From SZUA-309 sp050185825 (GTDB lineage: Bacteria; Pseudomonadota; Gammaproteobacteria; Pseudomonadales; Azotimanducaceae), in the NCBI GenBank assembly GCA_050185825.1, contig JBFWZA010000002.1, positions 124,001-188,000 of the forward strand: a DNA stretch of 64,000 bases. Direction: 5' to 3'. Below are positions 24,253 through 33,992 of this stretch, in pieces; the stretch's first letter is position 1; every line of letters starts with the position of its first letter. Both the position numbers and the translations under genes were made by a program. Below the pieces are notes generated by a model. That model saw only the letters and a list, made by a program, of their open reading frames with translations. It was not told where the DNA came from and ran no database searches.

Positions 24253-25776
24253 ATGACGGACACCAGGTATTCCCGACGGAACTTCGTTGGCGGCATGGCC
24301 GCGCTGGCCGGATCCGCGCTGGCCTACCGGGCGCTGGGTACTGCCACTGCAGCGGCGGTCGGCATATCGGCGGCGCAGCCGGCAGTCGGCAGCACGGCGG
24401 CCGACAGTGGGCTCGCCTTCGAGTCCGCGCAGTCACTGGCAGATCGCATCCGTCGCAAGGAAGTCAGCTCCGTAGAGCTCACCCGCTATTTCATCGATCG
24501 CATCGAACGCTTCGACAAGGTTCTGAACGCCGTGCCGGTGCGCGATTTCGATCGCGCCCTGGAAGCCGCCGCCGCCGCGGATGCGGCCATGGCCCAGGGA
24601 AAGGACCTGGGGCCGCTGCACGGCCTGCCCATGACCATCAAGGAGTCCTACGACATCGAAGGGCTCCCCACCACCTGGGGCAACCCGGCCTGGAAGGACA
24701 ACGTCGCGGTGAACGATTCCGTGGTGGTGAGCCGGTTCAAGGGTGCGGGTGCGCACTTCATGGGCAAGACCAACGTGCCCTTCATGCTTGCGGATTTCCA
24801 GAGTTACAACGAGGTCTACGGCCAGACCGGGAACCCCTGGGATCCCTCCCGCACGCCCGGCGGCTCCTCCGGTGGCAGCGCGGTGGCGCTGGCGACCGGC
24901 ATGACGGGTCTGGAGAGCGGCTCCGACATCGGCGGCTCGATCCGCAACCCGGCGCACTTCTGCGGGGTGTACGGTCACAAGCCGACACACGGCATCGTCC
25001 CGGGCCGAGGTCAGGCACCACCGGGCGCCGTCGCCGAGCCGGATCTGGCCGTGGTGGGTCCCATGGCGCGCACTGCGGAGGACCTCCGCGCTGCCCTCGA
25101 CATCGTGGCCGGCCCGGACGTGCTCACCGCCTCCGGCTGGAAGCTGGATCTGCCGGCGCCGCGCCGGACGTCGCTCGACGGCCTGCGCATCGCGCTGCTG
25201 CCCGACCACGGTGCATCTCCGGTGGAGCGCGAGGTGGCGGACCGGGTCGCCATGGTGGGTGACGTGGCGGCGAAGCGCGGCGCCACGGTCTCCGACACGG
25301 CGCGGCCGGAATTCGTCAGCGCGGACGGCTTCGGGGTGTACACCAAGCTGCTGCTGTCGGTGATGGGCCTGTCTCCCGAGGACAACATCGACCACATGCA
25401 GTGGCTCGGGCTCAACAACGAGCGCACGAAGTTCCGCTACGGCTGGCAGGCCTTCTTCCAGGACTGGGACGTGCTGGTGTGCCCGATCATGCCGACGGCA
25501 GCGTTCCCGCACGATCACTCGCCGGAAACGTTCGCGCGCAGCATCACGATCAACGGCGAGCCGCGCTCCTACTTCCAGCAGATCTTCTGGGCGGGCATCG
25601 CGACGCTGTCGTACCTGCCGAGCACCGTGTTCCCCACCGGTGTGTCGAAAAGCGGGCTACCCATCGGCCTGCAGGTGATCGGCGCCGAGTTCGACGACGC
25701 GACCACCATCGAGTTTGCCCGTCTGCTGGCAGCGGAGATCGGCGGCTTCGTGCCGCCGCCGGGCTACCCGGCCTGA
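24253..25776 (+). CDS. Tat-exported amidase-signature hydrolase
   Basis: This 507-aa amidase hydrolyses carboxamide bonds. The N-terminus carries a twin-arginine signal (YSRRNFVGG and a hydrophobic stretch), predicting folded export to the periplasm. The amidase-signature triad is visible: Lys in MTIKES, cis-Ser in PGGSSGGSA and the nucleophile Ser in GSDIGGSIRNPA. The ATG at 24253 has GGGGGAG upstream. It stands alone between the divergent GST gene and the regulator at 25889. The substrate is unknown; aryl acylamidases and related amide-degrading enzymes share the fold. Confidence 0.9.
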   Translation: MTDTRYSRRNFVGGMAALAGSALAYRALGTATAAAVGISAAQPAVGSTAADSGLAFESAQSLADRIRRKEVSSVELTRYFIDRIERFDKVLNAVPVRDFDRALEAAAAADAAMAQGKDLGPLHGLPMTIKESYDIEGLPTTWGNPAWKDNVAVNDSVVVSRFKGAGAHFMGKTNVPFMLADFQSYNEVYGQTGNPWDPSRTPGGSSGGSAVALATGMTGLESGSDIGGSIRNPAHFCGVYGHKPTHGIVPGRGQAPPGAVAEPDLAVVGPMARTAEDLRAALDIVAGPDVLTASGWKLDLPAPRRTSLDGLRIALLPDHGASPVEREVADRVAMVGDVAAKRGATVSDTARPEFVSADGFGVYTKLLLSVMGLSPEDNIDHMQWLGLNNERTKFRYGWQAFFQDWDVLVCPIMPTAAFPHDHSPETFARSITINGEPRSYFQQIFWAGIATLSYLPSTVFPTGVSKSGLPIGLQVIGAEFDDATTIEFARLLAAEIGGFVPPPGYPA

Positions 25777-25888
25777 GCCAGTCGGCTCGGCGCAACCGTC
25801 CGCCGCGCGGGATCCCCTGATCCTGCGGGTTGCGGCGGGCGGGAAGGGCCCCCTATAGTTCCCCGCTCTGCTCTTAACGGTCGGGCCG

Positions 25889-28882
25889 ATGAGCCAGCTC
25901 GAGCTGCGTTTTCTCGGGGATCTCGAAGTGATTCGGGACGGCGGGGTGCTGAAACTGCCGCCGTCGAAGAAGACGCGGGCGCTGCTCGCCTACCTGGCCC
26001 TCCATGATCGCGCGTTCCGGCGCGAGCATCTCTGCGAGCTGCTCTGGGAGATTCCGGACGACCCGCGCGGCTCGCTGCGCTGGAGCCTGTCGAAGCTGCG
26101 CCGGTTGGTGGACGAGGACGACGCGCCGAGAATACTCGCCGACCGGAACACGGTCCGTTTGCGCACGGACGGGCTGGGCATCGATGTGCTGGCCCTGAAG
26201 CAGGCGGCGGCAGCGCCCGGAGATACGCCGCTCGAGCAGCTCGAGGCCCAGGCGCTCGGCTACCGCGGTACCTTTCTGGAGGGGCTCGAGCTTTCCGGCT
26301 TTCACGATTTCCATGCCTGGTGCGTGGCCGAGCGCGAAGCCTGCGTTCGGGCGCAGACCGCCCTGCTCGAGGCCCTGGTCGGCCGGCTCGCCGATGAGCC
26401 CGAGCGGGCCCTGCCGCATGCCCGCTCCCTCGCCGGTCTCGCGCCTTACGACGAAGCGGTTCGGGCGCGGCTCATCCGGCTGCTGGTAAGGACGCAGCGC
26501 AGCGACGAGGCTGATCAGCAGGTGCAGCTTGGCGAGCGGCTGCTCAGGGAAGCGGGCGTCACGCCGAGTGGCGCGCTGAATGCTGCCCGACGCGGCTCGG
26601 CTCGCGGCGGTCCTCCTTCCGGCGCGAGTGCCCGCACGACGGCGACCGCGCCGGCAATGGCCGAGATGGCCAGCCGTCCTGGCCCGGATGCGCCCGCGTC
26701 TCCGTCGCTCGTGGGCCGGGAAGCGGAGTGCGGCCAGCTCCGGACCCACTTCGATCGGGTGCTGGCCGGCGGCACGCTCCGCTGCGTGCTGCTCAAGGGT
26801 GAGCCCGGCATCGGCAAGAGCCGCCTGCTCGAGTGGTTCGCGGAGCTCGCGAGCAGCGCGGGTGCGGTGGTGCTGGAGGCTACGACCTTCGAGTCGGAAT
26901 CGCTGCGTCCTTATGCGTTGTGGATCGACGCGCTGCGCAGCCTCGGTGTGGCCGATGCGGTCTTCCGCGGCACGGACAGCGATCGCGACGGTCTCTTCGC
27001 CGCCCTTTCCGAATACCTGCTCGCGGCCACCGAGGGCCGCACACCGGTGATCGTTGCCTTCGACGATGTGCAGTGGGCGGACGAATCGAGCATGGCGGCA
27101 CTGCACTACGTGTCCCGCCTGTGCCGACGCGCGCCCGTGTGCATGGTCCTGGCCGCGCGGGAAGGGGAGCTGCAGGACAACGCGCCGCTTCAGCAGACGC
27201 TTCGCGCGCTGCGGCAGAGCGATCTCCTGGAAGAGATCCGGGTGGGTCCGCTCGCGGACGGTGCGATCCGCGAGCTGCTCGCCGCCCGGGCACCGGAATC
27301 GGACGTCGAAGCCATCGGCCGGGAATGCGGCGGCAACCCGCTGCTCGCCATCGAGCTGGCGCGCCGGATGGGCAGCGAGGAGTCAGGCACGCTGGACGAG
27401 CTGGTGGCCGAGCGGCTGTCCCGGCTGAACGTCGACGACGCGGAAGTGATCCGCTGGGCGGCCGTGCTCAGCCCGCGCATCGATCTGGAGACGCTGGTGC
27501 GGGTGACGGGACAGGCCGCCAACCAGGTGGGTGCGTCGCTCGAGCGCGCGGAGCGCAGCGCCATGCTCAGGGCTGGCGAAGGCGGTTTCCGCTTCAGCCA
27601 CGAGCTGATTGCGCGCGGTGTATACACCGGCATCGCGCCGGCACGTCGCCAGGTGATGCACCGCCGGGCGGCGGAGCTGATCGAGCAGGAAGCGGCTCTG
27701 GATCTCGAGCACGCGGCGGACCTGGCGCACCACGCGCTGGCGAGCGACGACCCGGGGCTCGGTGCGCGCGCGCTGGTCTCGGCCGGCCGGCTGTGCCTGC
27801 GTTTCTTCGCCAACGATCACGCCCTGGTGCTGGCGCGTCGCGGCCTGCAGCTTGCCCGGAAGCTCACCGGCGCGGAGCAGGTCTGCCGCCGCATCGAGCT
27901 CTTTGACGTGATGCTCACCGCCGCTCCCGTCTACGACTGGGAGGCCGCCGCCCGCGAGTACGTGACGCTTGCCGAGCAGGCTCTGGACCACGGCGAGCTC
28001 GCCCATGCCCGGCTCGGGTATCACATGGCGAGCACGGTGCGCTGGGCGCACGGCCACTGGGCCGGTGCCCGGGAAGAGAGCCTCCAGGCCGAGCTGATTA
28101 CCCGCGGTGCCGGCGAGGAGGAACACGTGCTCGGCCTGGCGGAGACGGCGAAGTGTCTCGCCATGCTCGAGCGGGATCTGAACCGGGCGGACGCCATGGT
28201 CATGGAGGCCCGCGCCCTGGCCGAGCGCAGCCGGATCGGCTATTCGTCGGCGCTGCCCGCCGCGGAAGGCATCCTCCGTTACCACGAGAACGAGATGGAC
28301 GCCGCTGAGGCTTTGCTCAAGGAAGCCCGTACCCTCTGCAAGAGCGCCGGAGATCGGCTGGGCGAGTACCAGGCCAACGAGTATCTGGTGATGGTGGACG
28401 TGGAGCGCGGCCGCTTCGACGCGGCGAGACGCCGGGCCGATACGCTGGTGGAGCTCGGTGACAAGGTTCGCGAGGGCAGCGAGGCGCCCTTTGCGCACGC
28501 GCTCCGGGCGCTGTGCGACTACCTGCCGGACGGCGAAACGACGACCGACCCAGCCGATCTCGACGGCTGTCTCGACGCGCTGCGCGCCCTGGATGCCAAG
28601 CACCGGCTCGCCTATGTGCTGAACCGGATGGCGGAACGGGAGCTGGAGGCGGGCCAGGTGGCGCTTGCACAGGCCCACGCCACCGAAGCCTGTGAGTGCG
28701 CCGGCGTGCTCGAGCGGGCGAGCGAGATGATCATCGCCCTGGGTACGCTGCAGCGCGTGGCGGCGCTGAACGGGGAAGAAGAGGCATTGAACCGGCACCG
28801 GCAGGCCATCGATGCCCTGGCCGGCGGCCGGATTGCGCCCTGGGCGCTCGAGCGGGCCGGGCGACGGCAGGAGGCGGCATGA
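25889..28882 (+). CDS. BTAD/SARP-type transcriptional regulator with AAA ATPase and TPR-like region
   Basis: This 997-aa protein has an N-terminal winged-helix DNA-binding domain (LRFLGDLEVIRDGG, RALLAYLALHDR, RGSLRWSLSKLRRLVD). A bacterial transcriptional activator domain extends to about residue 235. A STAND/AAA-type ATPase follows with Walker A GEPGIGKS and Walker B VIVAFDDVQWADES. A long helical TPR-like C-terminus probably senses ligand or partner. It probably controls the adjoining catabolic genes and overlaps the 177-aa gene that follows by four bases. A second regulator of the same N-terminal type lies at 36393-38432. Confidence 0.88.
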   Translation: MSQLELRFLGDLEVIRDGGVLKLPPSKKTRALLAYLALHDRAFRREHLCELLWEIPDDPRGSLRWSLSKLRRLVDEDDAPRILADRNTVRLRTDGLGIDVLALKQAAAAPGDTPLEQLEAQALGYRGTFLEGLELSGFHDFHAWCVAEREACVRAQTALLEALVGRLADEPERALPHARSLAGLAPYDEAVRARLIRLLVRTQRSDEADQQVQLGERLLREAGVTPSGALNAARRGSARGGPPSGASARTTATAPAMAEMASRPGPDAPASPSLVGREAECGQLRTHFDRVLAGGTLRCVLLKGEPGIGKSRLLEWFAELASSAGAVVLEATTFESESLRPYALWIDALRSLGVADAVFRGTDSDRDGLFAALSEYLLAATEGRTPVIVAFDDVQWADESSMAALHYVSRLCRRAPVCMVLAAREGELQDNAPLQQTLRALRQSDLLEEIRVGPLADGAIRELLAARAPESDVEAIGRECGGNPLLAIELARRMGSEESGTLDELVAERLSRLNVDDAEVIRWAAVLSPRIDLETLVRVTGQAANQVGASLERAERSAMLRAGEGGFRFSHELIARGVYTGIAPARRQVMHRRAAELIEQEAALDLEHAADLAHHALASDDPGLGARALVSAGRLCLRFFANDHALVLARRGLQLARKLTGAEQVCRRIELFDVMLTAAPVYDWEAAAREYVTLAEQALDHGELAHARLGYHMASTVRWAHGHWAGAREESLQAELITRGAGEEEHVLGLAETAKCLAMLERDLNRADAMVMEARALAERSRIGYSSALPAAEGILRYHENEMDAAEALLKEARTLCKSAGDRLGEYQANEYLVMVDVERGRFDAARRRADTLVELGDKVREGSEAPFAHALRALCDYLPDGETTTDPADLDGCLDALRALDAKHRLAYVLNRMAERELEAGQVALAQAHATEACECAGVLERASEMIIALGTLQRVAALNGEEEALNRHRQAIDALAGGRIAPWALERAGRRQEAA

Positions 28883-29412
28883 CGGAGCTGATCCTCGAGC
28901 GCCGGTTCGATCCGCCTCTGACCACCGCGAACGTGATGGCGCAGGCCGAAACGTCGGAAGGCTGCTTCGGGATCTACCGGGTGGACTGGCGCCAGAGCTT
29001 CCTTTCCGCGGACGGCCGGCGGCTGGCCTGCTGGCTGGTGGCGCCGGACGCAGAGTCGGCCCGGCTTGCGCTCCGCCAGAGCGGGGTCGGAGAGCACGTG
29101 ATCTGGCCTGCCACGGTGCACGACGCGGCGGATGCCGGCGCACCGTCGTGGCGGTCGGCCAACGTCGCCGTTTCGCGCCGCTGGGAGGAACCCGTGGTGC
29201 TCGACGACATCCAGGCCATCGAGGATGCGGGCGCCGGGTGCCTGGCGACCCACCAGGTGCGCTTCGCGCGGACCTACTTCGCCACCGACCGTCGCCGCAT
29301 GCTGTGTCTGTATCAGGCGCCGGACGCGGAAGCCGTGCGCAACGCCCAGCGCCAGGCGGGCATGCCGGTGGAATCCGTCTGGGCGTTCCGGCCGGTTCGT
29401 GATCTGGCCTGA
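28879..29412 (+). CDS. Tandem ferredoxin-like-domain protein (DUF4242/SCO4226-like)
   Basis: This 177-aa protein appears to hold two copies of a small alpha/beta domain, about residues 1-85 and 90-177. Each ends in a similar element: RRLACWLVAPDAESARLALRQSG and RRMLCLYQAPDAEAVRNAQRQAG. This matches the DUF4242 pattern, in which some members bind nickel. The ATG overlaps the regulator's stop as ATGA, so the two are translationally coupled. It may supply a signal to the regulator. The family call is by pattern only. Confidence 0.68.
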   Translation: MTELILERRFDPPLTTANVMAQAETSEGCFGIYRVDWRQSFLSADGRRLACWLVAPDAESARLALRQSGVGEHVIWPATVHDAADAGAPSWRSANVAVSRRWEEPVVLDDIQAIEDAGAGCLATHQVRFARTYFATDRRRMLCLYQAPDAEAVRNAQRQAGMPVESVWAFRPVRDLA

Positions 29413-29583
29413 TAGCCTTCAGGGTGCTCTCCGGTCCCTGATACGGGACACCACTTCCGCGTAAATACCACGGCCAGTTCCACGCTGGGTCCAACGCTCG
29501 CCCCTCAATCTGCGCTCATCCAATCGAGGCCATCCCGGCCGAGAGCGGTTGAGATCAGTTCGCAGCAAGAGGAGAAACGCGAA

Positions 29584-30162
29584 ATGAACATGAACACCAG
29601 TGAGATGACGGACATGGGCATGGTCGACAACGGCGTCAACGTGGAGGCCCTGCTCGGCGCCCGCGAGGCGCTCACCCAGGCACCCGAGGCGGCGCAGTTC
29701 CGCTGGAAGGCCACCTCGAAGTGGATGAACGGCACCCACACCCGCGCCACCTGCAAGGGGTTCTACGGCCTGGGTGAGGAGCAGAGCCACAAGTCGGAGT
29801 TCACCTTCGACACGGACCACCCCGAGGTCTTCGCTTCCGAAGACCACGGTGCGACGCCGGTGGAGATGGTGCTCGTGGGGCTCGCCGGCTGCCTGACCGC
29901 CGGTGTGGCCTCCGTGGCGCAGAACCGTGGTATCCAGTTGAACTCGGTCAAGGCGACCATCGAGGGCGCCATGGACCTGGCCGGCATCCTCGGTATCGAC
30001 GCGGACGTCAGGAACGGCTTCGACGACGTGCAGGTGACCTTCGACGTGGATGCGAACGCCTCCCGCGAGGACATCGAGGCGCTGGTCGCCCAGTCCCAGA
30101 AGCGCTCGGCCGTCTACGACATCATCACCAACCCCACCAACGTGACGGTGAAGGTGAAGTGA
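29584..30162 (+). CDS. OsmC-family peroxiredoxin-like protein
   Basis: This 192-aa protein has the OsmC fold: GATPVEMVLVGLAGCLTAGVASVAQNRGIQL with the peroxidatic Cys near residue 104. The usual second Cys of the motif CPVxDxLxNP is replaced (KRSAVYDIITNP), so it is a one-Cys variant that would need an external thiol or does something else. Ribosome site AAGAGGAGAAA precedes the ATG. It abuts the flavin monooxygenase gene with a one-base overlap, suggesting a shared transcript. Confidence 0.84.
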   Translation: MNMNTSEMTDMGMVDNGVNVEALLGAREALTQAPEAAQFRWKATSKWMNGTHTRATCKGFYGLGEEQSHKSEFTFDTDHPEVFASEDHGATPVEMVLVGLAGCLTAGVASVAQNRGIQLNSVKATIEGAMDLAGILGIDADVRNGFDDVQVTFDVDANASREDIEALVAQSQKRSAVYDIITNPTNVTVKVK

Positions 30163-31472
30163 TGAGCGGCGCCCGCACAACCCGCCTGCGACAGGCTGGT
30201 CCACGGGGCTGCTCCGCGCCGGTGATCATCATCGGCGCGGGCCACGCCGGCCTTGCCATGAGCCGTTGTCTCGCCGAGCGGAACATCGAGCACGTGATCC
30301 TGGAGCGCGATTCGGTGGCCTCGAGCTGGCGGTCGCGCTGGGATTCTCTGCGTCTGCTGACGCCGAACTGGCTGACGCGTCTGCCCGGTTGCCGTTATGA
30401 CGGTCCCGACCCGGACGGCTTCATGAGTGCTGCCGAGGTGGTGCGTTTCGTGGAGGACTACGCGCGGCTCATCACCGCCCCCGTGCAGACGGATACCACC
30501 GTCGTTTCGGTGACGCCGTCGGCGGACGGCTACCGGGTGCACACGGACCGGGGTGACTACGCCGCACGTGGCGTCGTGCTCGCCAGCGGTGCGTTCTCGA
30601 TCCCCAGCGTTCCGGCCGCCGCGGCAGCGTTCCCCGGACACATTGCCCAATTCACGCCGCAGGACTACCGGCGCCCGTCGCAGCTTCCGGACGGCGGGGT
30701 GCTGGTGGTGGGCGCGTCCGCCACCGGACTGCAGCTCGCCGAGGAGGTCCGTCGCTCGGGTCGGCCGGTGGTGCTCTCCGTGGGTGAGCACGTGCGCATG
30801 CCGCGCACCTACCGGGGACTCGACATCCAGTACTGGATGCAGAGCACGGGGCTCTTCGACGAGACCTGGCAGCAGGTGGACGACATCGTCCGCGCCCGGC
30901 GGGTGCCGTCGCCGCAGCTCGTGGGCACCCCGGAACGGGTGACGCTGGACCTCAACCGGCTCACGGACCTGGGCGTCACGCTCGTCGGCCGATTTGCCGG
31001 TGTGAGCGGTCGCAACGCGCAGTTCTCGGGCGGGCTCGCCAATCACTGTGCGATGGCGGACCTGAAGCTCGGCCGGCTGCTCGCCACCATCGACGGCTGG
31101 ATCCGTCAGGCGGGTCTGGATGGGGCGGTGTCCCCGGCAGAACGGTTCGAGGCCACCCGGGTGCCGGAGAATCCCCGGCTGACGCTGGATCTCGGCAGCG
31201 GCGAGATCGGCAGCGTGGTCTGGGCCACCGGCTTCCGGCCGGACTATCGCTGGCTGAACGTGCCGGTGTTCGATCCGCGCGGGCGCCTCAAGCACGATGG
31301 CGGCGTGATTGCCGCGCCGGGGCTCTACACGCTCGGGCTCACCTTCATGCGACGGCGCAAGTCGAGCTTCATTCACGGCGCGGAGGACGACGCCAGGGAT
31401 CTGGCGACGCATCTCGCCGGCTACCTCGATGGGCTGGCGAGGCCGATGAAGGGCAGGGCCGCTTCGGGCTGA
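30162..31472 (+). CDS. Flavin-containing monooxygenase/FAD-NAD(P) oxidoreductase
   Basis: This 436-aa protein has the FAD motif GAGHAGLAMS near residue 24 and the NAD(P) motif GASATGLQLAEE near residue 182. SSWRSRWDSLRLLTP and a late ATGF (VVWATGFRPDYRWL) identify a CzcO/YUCCA-like flavin monooxygenase. The ATG overlaps the OsmC stop (TGATG); a GTG three bases earlier is also possible. Such enzymes oxygenate soft nucleophiles or ketones; the substrate here is unknown. It belongs to a run of co-oriented catabolic genes from 24.2 to 36.4 kb. Confidence 0.87.
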   Translation: MSGARTTRLRQAGPRGCSAPVIIIGAGHAGLAMSRCLAERNIEHVILERDSVASSWRSRWDSLRLLTPNWLTRLPGCRYDGPDPDGFMSAAEVVRFVEDYARLITAPVQTDTTVVSVTPSADGYRVHTDRGDYAARGVVLASGAFSIPSVPAAAAAFPGHIAQFTPQDYRRPSQLPDGGVLVVGASATGLQLAEEVRRSGRPVVLSVGEHVRMPRTYRGLDIQYWMQSTGLFDETWQQVDDIVRARRVPSPQLVGTPERVTLDLNRLTDLGVTLVGRFAGVSGRNAQFSGGLANHCAMADLKLGRLLATIDGWIRQAGLDGAVSPAERFEATRVPENPRLTLDLGSGEIGSVVWATGFRPDYRWLNVPVFDPRGRLKHDGGVIAAPGLYTLGLTFMRRRKSSFIHGAEDDARDLATHLAGYLDGLARPMKGRAASG

Positions 31473-31593
31473 ATGCCGTCCCGGCAGGCGACACCTGCCG
31501 GGGGTTCCCCGACTCCGCCCGACCGCGCTTCTGGTGCGTGCTCCCACGCCGCGCTACCCTTCCCCACTGTCGTCGATCTGAGCAGGGGGAAGG

Positions 31594-33069
31594 ATGACCA
31601 TCGTCGAGACCACCTATGGCCCGGTCGAGGGCCGCGTCAAGGATGGCACGCTGCTCTTCGCGGGCATTCCCTACGCGGCGCCGCCTACGGGCGATTTCCG
31701 GTTCAAGGCCGCGCGCCCGCACGAGCCCTGGCGTGAGGTGCGCCCGGCGACCCGCTTCGGACCGGCGGCTCCGCAGACTGCCACCGGCGGGCTGACGTCC
31801 AGCGCCGAGGTGCGCTGGAGCGAAGACTGCCTGACGCTGAACATTTCCACGCCGGCCGCCGACAACCACCAGCGCCCCGTGCTGTTCTGGATTCACGGTG
31901 GCGGCTACCGGACGGGCCAGGGTGCCATTCCCTGGTACTCGGGTGGCCGGTTCGCCGCCCACGGCGACATCGTGGTGGTGAGCATCAACTACCGTCTCGG
32001 CGCACTCGGCTTTCTCGATCTCACCCATCTGGGGCCGGACTACGCCACGTCAGGCGTGAACGGCCTGCTGGATCAGATTACGGCGCTGCGCTGGGTGCAT
32101 GACAACATCGCCCGCTTCGGGGGCGATCCGTCGAAGATCACCATCGCCGGCGAGTCCGCCGGCGGCTTCGCGGTCTCCACGCTGCTCGCGAGCCCGGAGG
32201 CACAGGGGCTCTTCCGTGGCGCCATTCCGCAGAGCGGTGCCGCGCAGCACACGCTGCCGAAGAAGGCCGGGGAAATCTGTGCCGAGCAGTTCCTGACAAC
32301 GCTGGGTGCCCGCACCACGGGGCAGCTCGCCTCGGTGAGCGCGGCAGCCATTCTGGACGCGCAGAACACGGTCGCGAACGCGATTGGCGACGGACCGCGC
32401 ACCGTCGGCACCTTCGGTGTGCCGGTCTCGGCGTTCTATCCCGTGGAAGGCAACGCGGTGGTTCCCAGGCCGCCGCTCCTGGCCATCGCCGAGGGTATGG
32501 GCAGTCAGGTGGCAGTGCTCACCGGCAGCAATCACGACGAGACGACGCTCTGGGGCTATGGCGAGGTGGACGAGGAAAAGCTCGAGCGGCACGCGGCAGC
32601 ATACGGGGCGACGTCGGTGCTGGACGTCTATCGACGGACCCGGCACGGTGCCACGCCCGAAGCACTGATGGTCGCCATGACCACCGACCACATGTTCCGC
32701 ATACCGGCCGTGCGGCTGGTGGAAGCACGCATCGGTGCAGATCCGGGCAGCCGCAACTGGATGTATCTCTTCTGCTGGAAATCCCGGGCCTTCGAAGGAC
32801 GGCTGGGCGCCACCCACGCGCTCGAGATTCCCTTTGCCTTCGACAATCTCGACAAACCTGGAGTCGGCATCTTTCTCGGACCGGGTGAGAAACCTCAGCA
32901 CGTGGCCCAGGCCATGCACAAGGCCTGGACCGCCTTCGTGCGCGAGCAGCTTCCGGGATGGAGCCGTTATGATCTCGACGACCGGCTCACCATGCGCTTC
33001 GACGACACCTCCGAGCTGGTGGCGGATCCCGACGGCGAAGAGCGCCGCGCCTGGGAAGGTCTGCGCTGA
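31594..33069 (+). CDS. Type B carboxylesterase/lipase family protein
   Basis: This 491-aa alpha/beta hydrolase is of the COesterase family. It starts with TTYGPVEGRVKDGTLLFAGIPYAAPP, carries the oxyanion segment IHGGGYRTGQG, and has its nucleophile Ser in AGESAGGF near residue 188 with the conserved EDCLTLNI before it. The acid and His lie in the C-terminal half (LTGSNHDETT, ATHALEIPFAF). The start ATG at 31594 has AGGGGGAAGG upstream. There is no signal peptide, so it acts in the cytoplasm. It lies 37 bases before the PhyH-type dioxygenase gene and is probably co-expressed. Confidence 0.88.
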   Translation: MTIVETTYGPVEGRVKDGTLLFAGIPYAAPPTGDFRFKAARPHEPWREVRPATRFGPAAPQTATGGLTSSAEVRWSEDCLTLNISTPAADNHQRPVLFWIHGGGYRTGQGAIPWYSGGRFAAHGDIVVVSINYRLGALGFLDLTHLGPDYATSGVNGLLDQITALRWVHDNIARFGGDPSKITIAGESAGGFAVSTLLASPEAQGLFRGAIPQSGAAQHTLPKKAGEICAEQFLTTLGARTTGQLASVSAAAILDAQNTVANAIGDGPRTVGTFGVPVSAFYPVEGNAVVPRPPLLAIAEGMGSQVAVLTGSNHDETTLWGYGEVDEEKLERHAAAYGATSVLDVYRRTRHGATPEALMVAMTTDHMFRIPAVRLVEARIGADPGSRNWMYLFCWKSRAFEGRLGATHALEIPFAFDNLDKPGVGIFLGPGEKPQHVAQAMHKAWTAFVREQLPGWSRYDLDDRLTMRFDDTSELVADPDGEERRAWEGLR

Positions 33070-33106
33070 TCCGAACCCACCCGCCGAACCAGATGGAGCA
33101 CAATGC

Positions 33107-33985
33107 ATGTCCGCGCTGAAGTCACGACCCGTCACCACCGCCACGGAAGAGATCCTGAGCATCCTGCAGCAGGACGGAGCCCTGATCCTGACAGATGTGC
33201 TCACGGAGCCGCAGCTTCTTGCGCTGCACCAGGAGCTCACCCCGTACATGGAGGCGACCGGTCCGGGCAAGGACGACTTCGCCGGTCGCTCCACCACCCG
33301 CACCGGCGCGCTGGTGGCCCGCTCACCGGCAACGCGCGAGCTGGTGACTCATCCCGCGGTGCTGGCCGCGGCAAAAGCATTTCTCGATCCCTACTGCCTG
33401 CGCTTTCAGCTGCACCTCACCCAGATCATCCGGCTGAAGCCCGGCCAGGGTAAGCAGCTGATCCATCGGGATCGCTGGGCGTGGGGCAAGTACCTGAAGG
33501 GGATAGAGCCCCAGCTCAACACGATCTGGGCGCTGTCCGACTTCACCGAGGAAAACGGTGCTACCCAGGTGGTGCCGGGCAGCGTCGACTGGCCGGACGA
33601 CCGGCAGGCCACCCCGGAGGAAATCTGCCAGGCCGTCATGCCTGCGGGGTCGCTGCTGCTCTACACCGGCTCCGTGTTCCACGGCGGCGGCGAGAACCGC
33701 TCCAAAGCGGACCGGATCGGCATCAACATCACCTACTCGCTCGGCTGGCTGCGCCAGGAGGAGAACCAGTATCTCTCCTGCCCGCCGGAGATCGCCAAGG
33801 ACTTCTCTCTGGAGCTGCAGAATCTGCTCGGCTACACCATCGGCAGTTATGCCCTCGGGTATTACACGCCGCCGCTGGCGCCGGGAGAAGGCCCGGAGTG
33901 CGTGGGGCCGGAGTGGGCAGTCGGCCGGAAGAGCGCCAGCGTCCTCGGCGACGCGGAGCTCCTGCAGGCGGTGAAGGAAAGCTGA
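33107..33985 (+). CDS. Phytanoyl-CoA dioxygenase (PhyH) family 2OG-Fe(II) oxygenase
   Basis: This 292-aa non-haem iron oxygenase is recognised by LIHRDRWAWG, which supplies the His and Asp iron ligands. LNTIWALSDFTEENGATQVVPGSVDW and the distal His in LYTGSVFHGGGENRSKADRIG complete the site, with Arg after it for 2-oxoglutarate. The start at 33107 is set by GGAG nine bases upstream; the open frame before it overlaps the esterase. It probably hydroxylates an aliphatic or lipid substrate in the same pathway as the flanking esterase and sulfotransferase. Confidence 0.87.
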   Translation: MSALKSRPVTTATEEILSILQQDGALILTDVLTEPQLLALHQELTPYMEATGPGKDDFAGRSTTRTGALVARSPATRELVTHPAVLAAAKAFLDPYCLRFQLHLTQIIRLKPGQGKQLIHRDRWAWGKYLKGIEPQLNTIWALSDFTEENGATQVVPGSVDWPDDRQATPEEICQAVMPAGSLLLYTGSVFHGGGENRSKADRIGINITYSLGWLRQEENQYLSCPPEIAKDFSLELQNLLGYTIGSYALGYYTPPLAPGEGPECVGPEWAVGRKSASVLGDAELLQAVKES

Positions 33986-33992
33986 GCCCGAG

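Noticed and set aside
29584..30162. OsmC protein as a broken gene because the second Cys is missing
   Set aside because: The frame, length and remaining motifs are intact, and one-Cys variants of the family are plausible.
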